From: JBFLVN01 sp040758475
GTDB lineage: Bacteria; JAGRBM01
NCBI GenBank assembly: GCA_040758475.1
Contig: JBFLVN010000011.1
Location: forward strand, 1-27,871
DNA length: 27,871 nucleotides
Reading direction: 5' to 3'
Shown here piece by piece: positions 14,464 to 22,690 of this stretch (its first letter is position 1; every line of letters begins with the position of its first letter). Below the pieces are notes generated by a model that saw nothing but the letters and a program-made list of their open reading frames with translations, was not told the origin of the DNA and ran no database searches. The translations under genes and the position numbers were made by a program.

Positions 14464-17304
14464 ATGGAAAACTCCAAACACCCGGCGAATCCTTTCCGCC
14501 AGATATACATGACTCTCTGGAACCTGCTCGACAGGCTTCCCCTGCGAGTCAAGACCCTTCTGACTTGCGGCTACACGTCGTTCCTGGCGATTGTCATCCT
14601 CTTCGCCCTCCTCGCGGGGACCGTCGGCCCCCGCGAAATGGGCGTCTTCCAAAGGGCGGGCTGGCTTGGCGAGCGCTTCATGGGGAGCGGATTTATCCCT
14701 GCCGTCTTCGCCCTCCTTGTCGTCACGCTCATTATCCAAAGCTGGGCCAACGGACGAGCGAGCCGGAACCTTCAGGAAGCCATCGATCGGGAAAGCGCCG
14801 GAAAGGAAATCGACGAAGCGCTTATCAAGGGGTCTCTCGACGAGCTGGCGGTCTTCCCTGTTAAAGCCGCCACCATCTCCCTCCTGCTGTGGATCGCAAC
14901 GGCCCTCTCCTGGTGGATCGTCCTCAACTGGACGGGACGCCTCTCCAACGACATCAACTTGTTCATTGCGGCGGGGATTTTCTGCGAAGGTTTCATCGCC
15001 TTCCCTTATCAATATTACATTTTCAAGCTCCAGACCGAGCGGGACTACGCATGGCTCTCCGAGCGTTTAGGGAAAGATTATTTCCCCGAGCGGGCCCGGT
15101 TCGTCACCATCCGGAAAAAACTGGGCGGCTCCATCACCGTCCTGGTTTTCTTCTCCCTCCTCGCCCTCTTCGCCTCCAACCTCCTGCTCGCCTGGGAGGG
15201 CGTTCGCCACCAAACGGCCCGCGTAGGGGAGCAACTCCTCAACGCCTCGGCCCTCGGCATCGCCGGAATACGGCACGAGTTGGAGGAAGCGGCCAATCGG
15301 CGCCAAAGCTATGTGGATTTCCTCTCCGGAGCCGAGCCGGAACGGCCGGTCGGGGAAATCCTTCTCGAAAGGGCGAAGGTCTACCTCCAAGGGGTCGAGG
15401 AAAAAGTCGGCCAGCATTACTACCTCTTTGACGAAACCGGACGCGCCCGGCACGGCGACCTTGGAGAATTACCCAAGGAAATGTTCGACCAGGCGATCGA
15501 GGGCATCCGCAACAGCGGTGGCCAGCTCTTCCTCCGGGAAGAGAGTCCCCGCACCCAGGACCTCTTCCTCGCCGCTGCCGTGGAGTGGACCGAGGGCCGC
15601 CGCTGGTACCTGGGCACTTTCTATCCACGCGCCTACATGGTCGAAAGCATTCGGGACATCACGGTCGTCTCGATTTCCCTGATCCTCGTGATGATCGCCG
15701 TGGGCCTTTTGACCGCTTTTTTGATCGCTTCGGATACATCCTCTTCCCTCAACCGGATGGCGCGGGTGACGGGTAAGGCCAGCGCGGGAGACCTCTCCAG
15801 CACCTCCATTCGCGTCATTTCGGAAGACGAGGTAGGCGCCCTCGCGAGGTCGCTCACGGAGATGCTGGGAAGTTTCCGGGGCACCTTGCGCTCCATCGAA
15901 ACCTCCTCCAGCAACGTCGATGCGGCCACGGCCGACATCGACGGTGTCGCCCGGCAGGTCTCCGGCGGGGCCGAAATCCAGGTCGCCAGCTCCAAGGAAA
16001 CCACGCAGAACATGAACGTTCTTACCGCTTCGATCCGGTCGATCGGCGAGAACGTCGAAGTCCTCGCGCGTTCCGCCGAGGAAAGCGCTTCGAGCATTTT
16101 CGAAATGGGAACGACGATCGAAGGCGTGGCGGGGAACGTCTCCCAGCTCTTCGACGCCGTCGACGATTCGACGAGTGTCGTGACCGAAATGGTCGCCTCC
16201 ATCCGGCAGGTGGCCGAATCCGTCGAGACGCTTTCCGAAATTGCCGTGGACACGGCCCGGTCGATGGAGGAAATGACGCAATCCAACCGGCAGGTCGAAG
16301 AAGAAGCCGTTGAAGCTCGCCGGCTCGCCGAGCAAACGAGCAAGACCGCCCAGGCAGGCGCCCTTTCGGTGCAACAGACGATCGAGGGCATCCAGGAAAT
16401 CCGCTCTTCCGTAGGCGCCGCCCGTGGCGTCATCGAAAAACTCCAACAGTCGGCCAACGCCATCGGGAATATTCTCAACTACATCCACGACGTGGCCGAT
16501 CAGACGAACCTCCTCTCCTTGAACGCGGGAATCATCGCCGCCCAGGCCGGCGAACACGGAAAAGGTTTCGCCGTGATCGCCAAGGAAGTTTCCACCCTTG
16601 CCGAGCGGACCGCCCGCTACACACGGGAAATCGCCCGCCTGATCGAAACCGTCCAGGGCAACGCGAAGGACGCGGCCATCGCCATGCAAGCGGGGCAAGG
16701 GGCCGTGGACGCGGGAGTCGATCTCTCCCGCCGCGCCGGTGAAACCCTGGAAAAAATCCTCACCTCGGCCGAACAGTCTTCCCAGCGCGCCTACAGCATC
16801 GCCGCGACGGCTAGCGATCAGACCGCCTCGGCCAAGCGCGTCTCCCAGGCGATCGATCGGGCTTCCCAGATGGCCCAACAGATCGCCAAAGCGACCCAGG
16901 AACAGAGCCGCGGGTCGGAACGCATCCTGAAAGCCGGCGAAAAGGTCCGGGACATCGCGGCCCTCGTCAAGAAAACCACCCAGGAACAGGCCAAGAGCTC
17001 CAAGCAGATCACCCAGTCGATCGAAAACATCAACGACATGGTTCGCTACATCAACGAATCCCAGCGCGAGGAAGTGACCACTTGCGACCGGGTAGGCCAA
17101 CTAGTCGAGAATATCAATAAAGTAACCCTCCAGAACTTCGATCATTCCATGAACCTGGACCGCGCCGTCGAAGTGCTCCGGCGCCAATCGGCCACGCTCA
17201 AGGCGCACGTTTCCAGATTCAAGCTCTCTGTCAACGGAAACGGTACACACCCCGCCAAACCGGATGGCAAGGACGATACCGACGACCAGCCGTTGGTGAT
17301 TTGA
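14464..17304 (+). CDS. Methyl-accepting chemotaxis-type receptor with six predicted membrane helices
   Basis: A 946-residue transducer, longer than typical (about 550). Predicted helices lie at about 32-54, 76-93, 134-155, 164-187 and 222-243; an outer sensor region (about 244-398) and a sixth helix (400-422) follow. Then come a HAMP domain (about 423-475) and a long coiled coil. The signalling hairpin is at DVADQTNLLSLNAGIIAAQA and GEHGKGFAVIAKEV. In the usual NAAIEAARAGE tip, here Asn687 to Glu697, Glu is replaced by Ile691 and Arg by Gln694. Those positions contact other dimers or CheA/CheW in E. coli Tsr. I recall similar Ile/Gln tips in deltaproteobacterial receptors, so this may be a lineage variant. 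No che genes are nearby. The ligand is unknown; the first four helices form an extra membrane module of unknown type. Confidence 0.9.
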   Translation: MENSKHPANPFRQIYMTLWNLLDRLPLRVKTLLTCGYTSFLAIVILFALLAGTVGPREMGVFQRAGWLGERFMGSGFIPAVFALLVVTLIIQSWANGRASRNLQEAIDRESAGKEIDEALIKGSLDELAVFPVKAATISLLLWIATALSWWIVLNWTGRLSNDINLFIAAGIFCEGFIAFPYQYYIFKLQTERDYAWLSERLGKDYFPERARFVTIRKKLGGSITVLVFFSLLALFASNLLLAWEGVRHQTARVGEQLLNASALGIAGIRHELEEAANRRQSYVDFLSGAEPERPVGEILLERAKVYLQGVEEKVGQHYYLFDETGRARHGDLGELPKEMFDQAIEGIRNSGGQLFLREESPRTQDLFLAAAVEWTEGRRWYLGTFYPRAYMVESIRDITVVSISLILVMIAVGLLTAFLIASDTSSSLNRMARVTGKASAGDLSSTSIRVISEDEVGALARSLTEMLGSFRGTLRSIETSSSNVDAATADIDGVARQVSGGAEIQVASSKETTQNMNVLTASIRSIGENVEVLARSAEESASSIFEMGTTIEGVAGNVSQLFDAVDDSTSVVTEMVASIRQVAESVETLSEIAVDTARSMEEMTQSNRQVEEEAVEARRLAEQTSKTAQAGALSVQQTIEGIQEIRSSVGAARGVIEKLQQSANAIGNILNYIHDVADQTNLLSLNAGIIAAQAGEHGKGFAVIAKEVSTLAERTARYTREIARLIETVQGNAKDAAIAMQAGQGAVDAGVDLSRRAGETLEKILTSAEQSSQRAYSIAATASDQTASAKRVSQAIDRASQMAQQIAKATQEQSRGSERILKAGEKVRDIAALVKKTTQEQAKSSKQITQSIENINDMVRYINESQREEVTTCDRVGQLVENINKVTLQNFDHSMNLDRAVEVLRRQSATLKAHVSRFKLSVNGNGTHPAKPDGKDDTDDQPLVI

Positions 17305-17385
17305 GATTCACGCTTTTTTTGTTCTAAACTCAAACGCGCCAGCAATTAACGGCGGGTTTCGTCCAGCGAAATACGCCTATTCACG

Positions 17386-17883
17386 ATGTCCATGCAGCAC
17401 TTCCAATTAGAACACCGATTTCCTGCTCCGCCCTCGAAGCTTCTCGAGGTAACCGACAGCCCCGAATTCCGCGCTTTCTTGAACGAGAAGATGTCCGGCC
17501 TTGTCAAAACCGAGCAAACCATCCTGGAAGACACTCTCGCCCGGCGTGTAAAGAAGCTCCGGACCAGTGCTCAATTGAATCTGCCTTTGTGGCTCGAGCG
17601 GATCGTCTCCCGCTTCGAGCCGCATCTGGACCAGATGTTCCAGTTGGATCGCGCCAACCTTATCGAAAGGATCGAGGGAAACACCGTGGCCGGCCGGATA
17701 GCCGCCACGGCCCGCTATAACGCCGCTCCAGGGAACGAAACGGTCCGCCTGTTTGAAGGAAGCTACGAGTGCACCGTGCCGCTGGTTGGCCCTACGGCCG
17801 AAAAGATTGTTTGGAAGCAGATCAAACCGATGTATGATCGGGAAGCGGAGTTGACGGTCCAATATCTCCAAGAACACCTTTGA
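17386..17883 (+). CDS. SRPBCC-fold protein, DUF2505-like
   Basis: A 165-residue protein whose pattern fits START/SRPBCC proteins of the DUF2505 type. It opens with a HRFPAPPSKLLEVTDSPEF segment and has a central run (NLPLWLERIVSRFEPHLDQM). It ends with a strand YECTVPLVGPTAEKIVWKQI and a terminal helix. The fold makes a cavity for lipids or other hydrophobic ligands; no catalytic residue can be named. There is no signal peptide, so it should be cytoplasmic. ATG 17386 is used; ATG 17392 (MQHFQLEHRF) is a close alternative. It follows the receptor gene by 81 nt, and its stop overlaps a possible TTG start of the next frame. Assignment by eye, moderate. Confidence 0.65.
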   Translation: MSMQHFQLEHRFPAPPSKLLEVTDSPEFRAFLNEKMSGLVKTEQTILEDTLARRVKKLRTSAQLNLPLWLERIVSRFEPHLDQMFQLDRANLIERIEGNTVAGRIAATARYNAAPGNETVRLFEGSYECTVPLVGPTAEKIVWKQIKPMYDREAELTVQYLQEHL

Positions 17884-17906
17884 TACCGCCGCCAATTGCC
17901 CCAGTG

Positions 17907-18206
17907 ATGAAGAGCCTTTTCGGAAAAGAGGGATTCCTGAAAATTCCGGTCCCCTCCTACCCCGGCGACGCCGCGCTCGACCGCCAATTAGCTGTCTGCG
18001 GCTGGCAGCCATCCGCCAGCGTGATGCGAAGGAACATTCAGGAGATAATCGCCAAGGGAGAGGGGCCTCAAGCCGTTGTTCAAAAAGTTTGCGAAAAACT
18101 TGGCTCTTTGAAAACCCCGGAAGTGGAAGCCCAAAAGCTGCTCGCGTGCATCCTGGCCCTGTGGAATCAAGTCGCTCAGGAAATGGGCCACGGTTCCTCT
18201 AATTGA
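17907..18206 (+). CDS. Small hypothetical protein
   Basis: A 99-residue frame from ATG 17907, or 108 residues from TTG 17880, which overlaps the previous stop. It is probably helical in its second half (MRRNIQEIIAKGEGPQAVVQ and the KLLACILALWNQVAQEMG end). It has no signal peptide, membrane helix or recognised motif. No clear ribosome site precedes either start. Its 3' end overlaps the convergent regulator gene by 8 nt. Coding status rests on the tight spacing and even composition. Confidence 0.5.
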   Translation: MKSLFGKEGFLKIPVPSYPGDAALDRQLAVCGWQPSASVMRRNIQEIIAKGEGPQAVVQKVCEKLGSLKTPEVEAQKLLACILALWNQVAQEMGHGSSN

Positions 18207-19587
18207 CGGATTTGTCGCCGCCCGGGTTGATTCCTCTTTTGATTAAGCGGTTGTAGAGCGTGGAGCGCGGAATCCCGAGGAGGCGTGCGGCTTCCGATAG
18301 CGTCCCGCCGGCTTTGAGAAATGCCCGCTGAATGATCGCCAATTCGATCCGCTCCATCACGTCGTCCAAGCTGAAACTGGCCCCCAGGTCCGCGTCCCGG
18401 ACGACGGGGTGAATAGATACCCCAATCGCTTCGGGGATATTTTTCAGATCGATGGTCAAATGATCGGCCGTGATGGGCCCTGACTTGGCCCGAATGGCCG
18501 CCCGCTCCAGGACGTTTTCCAGTTCCCGGATGTTTCCCGGCCAAGAGTGGGAGCGCAAAAGCTTCCAAGCTGTCTCGGAAAGTTCCTTGGCCGGAATACC
18601 CAACCGGCCGCTGATTCCTTGCAACAAACGTGCGACGAGAGAGGCCAGCCCCTCCATGCGCTCCCGGAGGGGGGCGATTCGGATGGGATAAACCGCGAGG
18701 CGGTAGTACAAGTCCTCGCGAAAACGGCCTTCCTGCACTTCGTTCGCCAAATCGCGGTTCGTGGCCGCGATGAGGCGGCAGTTGGCGTGAAGGGGTTTCT
18801 CCGCGCCGACCGGCCAATACTCCCTGCCCTGAATCACCCGCAGGAGCTTTACCTGGATGTCGAGGGCGACCTCGCTGATTTCATCCAGGAACAACGTTCC
18901 CCCGTTGGCGAGTTCGAAGGCCCCCTTCCGGCTCTGAACGGCGCCCGTGAAAGCGCCCTTCACGTGGCCGAAGAGCTCGCTCTCGATCACTTCCCGCGAA
19001 AGAGCCGCCAGATGGACGGCGACGAACGGAGCGCCGCTACGCGGACTGATCTTGTGAAGAAGCCGGGCGGCCGCCTCCTTGCCCACTCCCGTCTCTCCCT
19101 CAAAAAGCACCGTTGTCGGAAACGGGGCCACCGTTTCCAGGGATTCGATCAGCCGCCGCCCCGCTTCCGAACTGCGGAGCTCGATTCCCATCGCTTCCAG
19201 GTCCTGATCGTCGATCCGCACCTGGACCACGGGCGGCGTGGGCGGTTGTGGGCGGAGCCGGTCCAGGCGCTCGAACAGGATGGATTCTTCCGTGGGAATC
19301 CCCAGATAATCGGCAAATCCCTGGTCGAGGGCCCTCCTGGCAAGGCCCATGGCGTAATGAGGAAGGCAGACCAGCGCCCTGCAATTCTGGGCGAGGCGGG
19401 CCAGCACGGGCGGAATTTCATAGGGGTCCGTCTCGGTCACCCAGACGAGGGAATCCACCCCCCCGACCTTCAAGGCTTCGTCCGGATCGCGGGCCGTAAC
19501 GAGCGAAATCCCCCGGCTTTCCGCCCACCGGCCGATCGAGATCGCCAACGAAGGATTGAAACCGACTATCAGCAACGCCGTACCCAA
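18199..19587 (-). CDS. Sigma54-dependent transcriptional activator with a dead receiver domain
   Basis: A 462-residue bEBP. Residues 1-112 keep the receiver fold pattern (LLIVGFNPSLAISIG, ALDQGFADYLGIP) but lack the acidic pocket, the phospho-acceptor Asp (VDSLVWVTETD) and the conserved Lys. Phosphorylation is therefore unlikely. The AAA+ domain looks complete: Walker A GETGVGK 164-170, GAFTGA 211-216, Walker B TLFLDE 231-236, and Arg290 and Arg296 in the FREDLYYRL region. A Fis-type helix-turn-helix closes the protein (LSEAARLLGIPRSTLYNRL). The start is the TTG at 19587; an in-frame TAA lies 27 nt upstream, so no earlier start exists. It diverges from the fusion enzyme gene, whose promoter has a sigma54 pattern, making it the obvious activator. 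The trigger is unknown: a ligand at the pseudo-receiver or a partner protein. Confidence 0.93.
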   Translation of the reverse strand: MGTALLIVGFNPSLAISIGRWAESRGISLVTARDPDEALKVGGVDSLVWVTETDPYEIPPVLARLAQNCRALVCLPHYAMGLARRALDQGFADYLGIPTEESILFERLDRLRPQPPTPPVVQVRIDDQDLEAMGIELRSSEAGRRLIESLETVAPFPTTVLFEGETGVGKEAAARLLHKISPRSGAPFVAVHLAALSREVIESELFGHVKGAFTGAVQSRKGAFELANGGTLFLDEISEVALDIQVKLLRVIQGREYWPVGAEKPLHANCRLIAATNRDLANEVQEGRFREDLYYRLAVYPIRIAPLRERMEGLASLVARLLQGISGRLGIPAKELSETAWKLLRSHSWPGNIRELENVLERAAIRAKSGPITADHLTIDLKNIPEAIGVSIHPVVRDADLGASFSLDDVMERIELAIIQRAFLKAGGTLSEAARLLGIPRSTLYNRLIKRGINPGGDKSVN

Positions 19588-19626
19588 ATCTGGACAGCAC
19601 GGGCAACCGGATTACCCATGGTCCGA

Positions 19627-19636
19627 ACACCGGTGT
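19627..19636. promoter_or_regulatory. Candidate enhancer (UAS) for the sigma54 activator
   Basis: ACACCGGTGT is a perfect 10-bp palindrome about 70 bp upstream of the -24 element and roughly 100 bp before the predicted start. That is the usual place for a Fis-type bEBP dimer. It also lies just upstream of the activator's own TTG start, so it could mediate autoregulation. Confidence 0.45.
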
Positions 19637-19703
19637 CCCCGAATGGGCGAATCTTAATCTAAAACATGCCTGAAATCAGCAGGTTAAAAGAAGAAAATCA
19701 GAA

Positions 19704-19719
19704 TGGCCCGAAGATTGGA
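19704..19719 (+). promoter_or_regulatory. Sigma54-type -24/-12 promoter of the fusion enzyme gene
   Basis: TGGCCCG (19704-19710), four bases, then TTGGA (19715-19719), against the consensus TGGCACG-N4-TTGCW. The GG-to-GG spacing is the strict 10 nt. Two deviations: A to C in the -24 box, and C to G in the -12 box. Predicted start is near 19730, followed by AAGGAG (19742-19747) and ATG 19756. The divergent neighbour is a sigma54 activator. Confidence 0.6.
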
Positions 19720-19755
19720 ATGTCTCGTCTCCGAAGGCGGCAAGGAGAGTTCCCC

Positions 19756-22656
19756 ATGGCATTTCAACAAGGACTCAACGGCCCCTGGTTTAACGCCGGC
19801 AGACCCATTCAATTGACCGGCCCCAATGGATCAAGGGTTACTGCCCTGATCGATATACCCGAAAACCCCACTTCAAGATTGACGCCGGTTCTGATTCCGC
19901 CGGTCTTCGGACGCCCTAAAGAAGACATGGGTGGATTCGCAGAGGCCCTCCTGGCCACTGATCAATTCATCATTTTTCGCCCCGCCCTCTTGAACTCCGG
20001 CGACGAAGCCCCCGGCTTTCCCGACCAGATGACCATGGCCAGCGGGGAGATCCTTTATTGGGCGAAATTCCTCCGTTCGGAGGGTTTCGCAGCACTGTGC
20101 CGGGATATCCGCCCCGGCATTTCTTTTACCGGAAAGACGGCCTGCCTCGCCTGTTCCCTGGGTGCCAGTATCGCTTTTGACGCCCAAGCCAGGGAACCGG
20201 CCTTCGATGCCATGGCTCTGTTCTCCTTCGTCCCGGATTACGTGGAGTTCGCCAATCGCAAATTTTCCCGCGATTACTACGAGTTCATCAGCCTTGGCTG
20301 GCGCTATCGCCTCCGGACGAAACCAGAATGGGCGAAGCTCTTCGCTTTTTGGGCCGGGAAACTCGCCCAAACGGCGCCCACAACCGAAGAAGCCAGACGC
20401 TGGAAATGCCTGGAAGAAAAGCTCTCGACGACCGAAAAAGCTTCCCTGAACGACTTCTCGCTGACCCTCGAAGGCGTCCCTTTCAATGGGTTCAAGGGAG
20501 GGCGGGAATCGCACCTCGGCATTTGGGAGAATCGCTACGATTTCAAGCACAACTTGCAAAAGGCCAAAGCGGTTTCCATTCCCCTCACGTTCGTCATCGG
20601 CGGCAAGGACGATTTCTTCTCGCAGGAAAAAATGGACGAGTTCGTCGTCAAAAGCCGGGAGGGCGGCCGCATCCGCCGGGCGATCCGCCTGGAAGAAGCA
20701 ACCCATCAATTGCGCCCTTATGCTGCTTTCGAGCGTGGCGTGCGGGAGGCCACCGTTTGCCTGCTCAAAGACCTGGGCATAGAAGCCCCTCCGCCAAAAC
20801 TCTCCCTCGCCAAGCTGGCCATGCGGCGCTTCCACGAAGTACGGGGCCTCGCCCTCCGGCACGCCAAATCCCTGGGAGCTCCTGCCGAACTGGCCCAGAA
20901 ACTCATGCTCCCCAAGGAAGACATGGTCCGGCTGATGAAGGAAATTCTCGCAAGGCCAGAGGAAATCCGGGCCTACGTGGAGCTCCTGGCCAAATCCCGG
21001 GCGGAACGGGGGGACGGCACGACGATTCTCGATGACCTCGAACCGGCGCGGCTCGTTAAAATTCTCAACCGGGCGATGGAGGGGGGTTCCTACGAAACCT
21101 TGGTACAGGGTCTTGCCAGTGCTTCCAAGGATGTGGGGGCGCTCCTCACGCCCGTCTCGGCGCAAAACATTGATCCTCACCACATGGAAGAATTGTTCAA
21201 CCTCATCGGGCGCAACCCTGATTCGGCGGTCGAGTTCATCCGGTCCATTTCACCGGAAGTCTTCGAGATTCTGGGAAAACGGCGGGCCGAAGCCGCCGCC
21301 AAACGGGCCATCGAACGGGTACCTGCTTACGGCCACCTCGTTTCCAAGCACGGCGGGACGGGCAAGCCGCATTCGCTCGATCAAATACCCGTCACCGATA
21401 AAAAGAATTACATATCCACCTACCCTCTCAAGAAACGCTGCGTCGATGGCGTCCTTCCCTTTGGAGGGACGATCGAGGAATCAAGCGGCTCAAGCGGCCT
21501 TCCGACGAACTGGATTCGATGCTGGGAAGAAGATGAACATCTCATCGGATACGGCATGATCTTTTACCACTATCTTTTTGGAAAGCGCGATCCGCATCGC
21601 CCCCTCGTCCTGCTGAGCACCTTCAGTCAGGGTGCCTGGGCCAGTTCGACCCGGACGACCATTCTTGGGCGCTATGCCGCAGCCGTGAAGGATGTCGGCA
21701 CCAATATCACCCGGATTCTGGAAACTCTCGAACAGATGGGGCCGGACAACCACTACGTCATTACAGGCTATCCCCCCTTTCTGCGGGAACTGGCGTTGGC
21801 TGGACGGCAGCGTCCGGACTTCTCTTGGAACCGCTACCGGATCGATCTTCTGCATGGCGGCGAGGGGTATTCACCGGGGTGGCGGGATTTCATGCAAGAA
21901 GTCCTGGGTCACGAAACCAAGTTATTTTCGGGCTACGGCGCCTCGGATCTCGATATCGGCTTGGCCCTGGAGACGCCCCTTGCCCTTGAAATCCGGAAGC
22001 TTCTCGAAAACTCGCGAGAGCTGCGGCTCCAACTCCTGGGGGACGAGAAATTGCCGGTGTTCTTCGGACAATACAACCCCTTGGCCGTTTATTTCGAAGA
22101 GCAACGCCACAACGATGGCCGCCCCTCCATCATCGCGACCGTGAACAACCTTTATGCCTGGCAACCGCGCATCCGCTACGCCATCGGAGACGAAGGGCGG
22201 GTCATTTCCTACAAAACCGCCCTTTCAGTATTCCAGCGGGAGGCACCCGAAATTGGGCAACTGCCGGCCCTTCCCTTCCCCTTCATCTGCCTTTACGGCC
22301 GCTTGGATGGGACCATCAGCCTGGATGGGGGCAACGTCTATCCCTCTCAGGTGGAAGAGGCGCTTCTTCACCACCCCTCCATTGGCCAATTAGTACGGAG
22401 CTTCCGCATGAAGCGAATTGAGGAGAGCGACGGGGCCGTCCGTTTCCACGTCGAATTGGAGACGTTTCCCGAAAATCCCCAGCCTTTTCCAGGACTTAGG
22501 GAAACGGCCGAAGAAGCCATTGTAGAGCATCTCTTCAAGGTAAATGCGGATTACCGGGAATCCTGTACGCAAAACCCCTCTCTAAAACCGGTGGTATCCG
22601 TGCGGGAACCGGGCACTCTGGGAATTGGTAAGACTATTAAAAATAGATACTTGTGA
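19756..22656 (+). CDS. LuxD-like acyl thioesterase fused to PaaK/LuxE-like adenylating enzyme
   Basis: A 966-residue two-enzyme fusion. Residues about 1-340 match the layout of LuxD acyl transferases/thioesterases: TMASGEILYWAKFLRSEGF before the nucleophile, Ser134 in ACSLGAS, Asp285/Asp286 in GGKDDFF, and His317 in EEATHQLRP. This is a full catalytic triad. A helical linker (about 345-545) follows. Residues about 550-966 are an adenylate-forming domain of the phenylacetate-CoA ligase/LuxE class: SSGSSGLPT at 576-584, GYGASD at 726-731, YAIGDEG with Asp812, GRLDGTISLDGGNVYPSQVE, and a terminal GIGKTIKNRYL with the expected Lys. The start is ATG 19756, with AAGGAG 8 nt upstream; ATGs at 19666 and 19720 lie before the predicted transcription start. 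The likely reaction is release of an acyl chain from a carrier and its re-activation as acyl-AMP, by analogy with LuxD plus LuxE. No LuxC reductase is in the window. Substrate and final acceptor are unknown. Confidence 0.85.
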   Translation: MAFQQGLNGPWFNAGRPIQLTGPNGSRVTALIDIPENPTSRLTPVLIPPVFGRPKEDMGGFAEALLATDQFIIFRPALLNSGDEAPGFPDQMTMASGEILYWAKFLRSEGFAALCRDIRPGISFTGKTACLACSLGASIAFDAQAREPAFDAMALFSFVPDYVEFANRKFSRDYYEFISLGWRYRLRTKPEWAKLFAFWAGKLAQTAPTTEEARRWKCLEEKLSTTEKASLNDFSLTLEGVPFNGFKGGRESHLGIWENRYDFKHNLQKAKAVSIPLTFVIGGKDDFFSQEKMDEFVVKSREGGRIRRAIRLEEATHQLRPYAAFERGVREATVCLLKDLGIEAPPPKLSLAKLAMRRFHEVRGLALRHAKSLGAPAELAQKLMLPKEDMVRLMKEILARPEEIRAYVELLAKSRAERGDGTTILDDLEPARLVKILNRAMEGGSYETLVQGLASASKDVGALLTPVSAQNIDPHHMEELFNLIGRNPDSAVEFIRSISPEVFEILGKRRAEAAAKRAIERVPAYGHLVSKHGGTGKPHSLDQIPVTDKKNYISTYPLKKRCVDGVLPFGGTIEESSGSSGLPTNWIRCWEEDEHLIGYGMIFYHYLFGKRDPHRPLVLLSTFSQGAWASSTRTTILGRYAAAVKDVGTNITRILETLEQMGPDNHYVITGYPPFLRELALAGRQRPDFSWNRYRIDLLHGGEGYSPGWRDFMQEVLGHETKLFSGYGASDLDIGLALETPLALEIRKLLENSRELRLQLLGDEKLPVFFGQYNPLAVYFEEQRHNDGRPSIIATVNNLYAWQPRIRYAIGDEGRVISYKTALSVFQREAPEIGQLPALPFPFICLYGRLDGTISLDGGNVYPSQVEEALLHHPSIGQLVRSFRMKRIEESDGAVRFHVELETFPENPQPFPGLRETAEEAIVEHLFKVNADYRESCTQNPSLKPVVSVREPGTLGIGKTIKNRYL

Positions 22657-22662
22657 TATACT
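22654..22662 (+). promoter_or_regulatory. Extended -10 promoter candidate
   Basis: TGATATACT (extended -10 TGn plus TATACT at 22657-22662) overlaps the stop codon of the fusion gene. The -35 region is poor, as is common for extended -10 promoters. Predicted start is near 22669, 12 nt before GGAGAAGAG, the ribosome site of the next gene. Confidence 0.4.
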
Positions 22663-22690
22663 CTCCCCCTGCTGGGGACCGGAGAAGAGC

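Noticed and set aside
15469..17100. 543-residue minus-strand open frame
   Set aside because: Antisense of the receptor coiled coil; composition reflects the opposite strand.
17300..17335. Terminator after the receptor gene
   Set aside because: Only a 5-bp TTGAG/CTCAA match around a T run inside the loop; not a terminator shape.
19666..19755. Upstream ATG starts for the fusion enzyme (19666 and 19720)
   Set aside because: Both precede the predicted sigma54 transcription start and lack a ribosome site, while ATG 19756 has AAGGAG 8 nt upstream.
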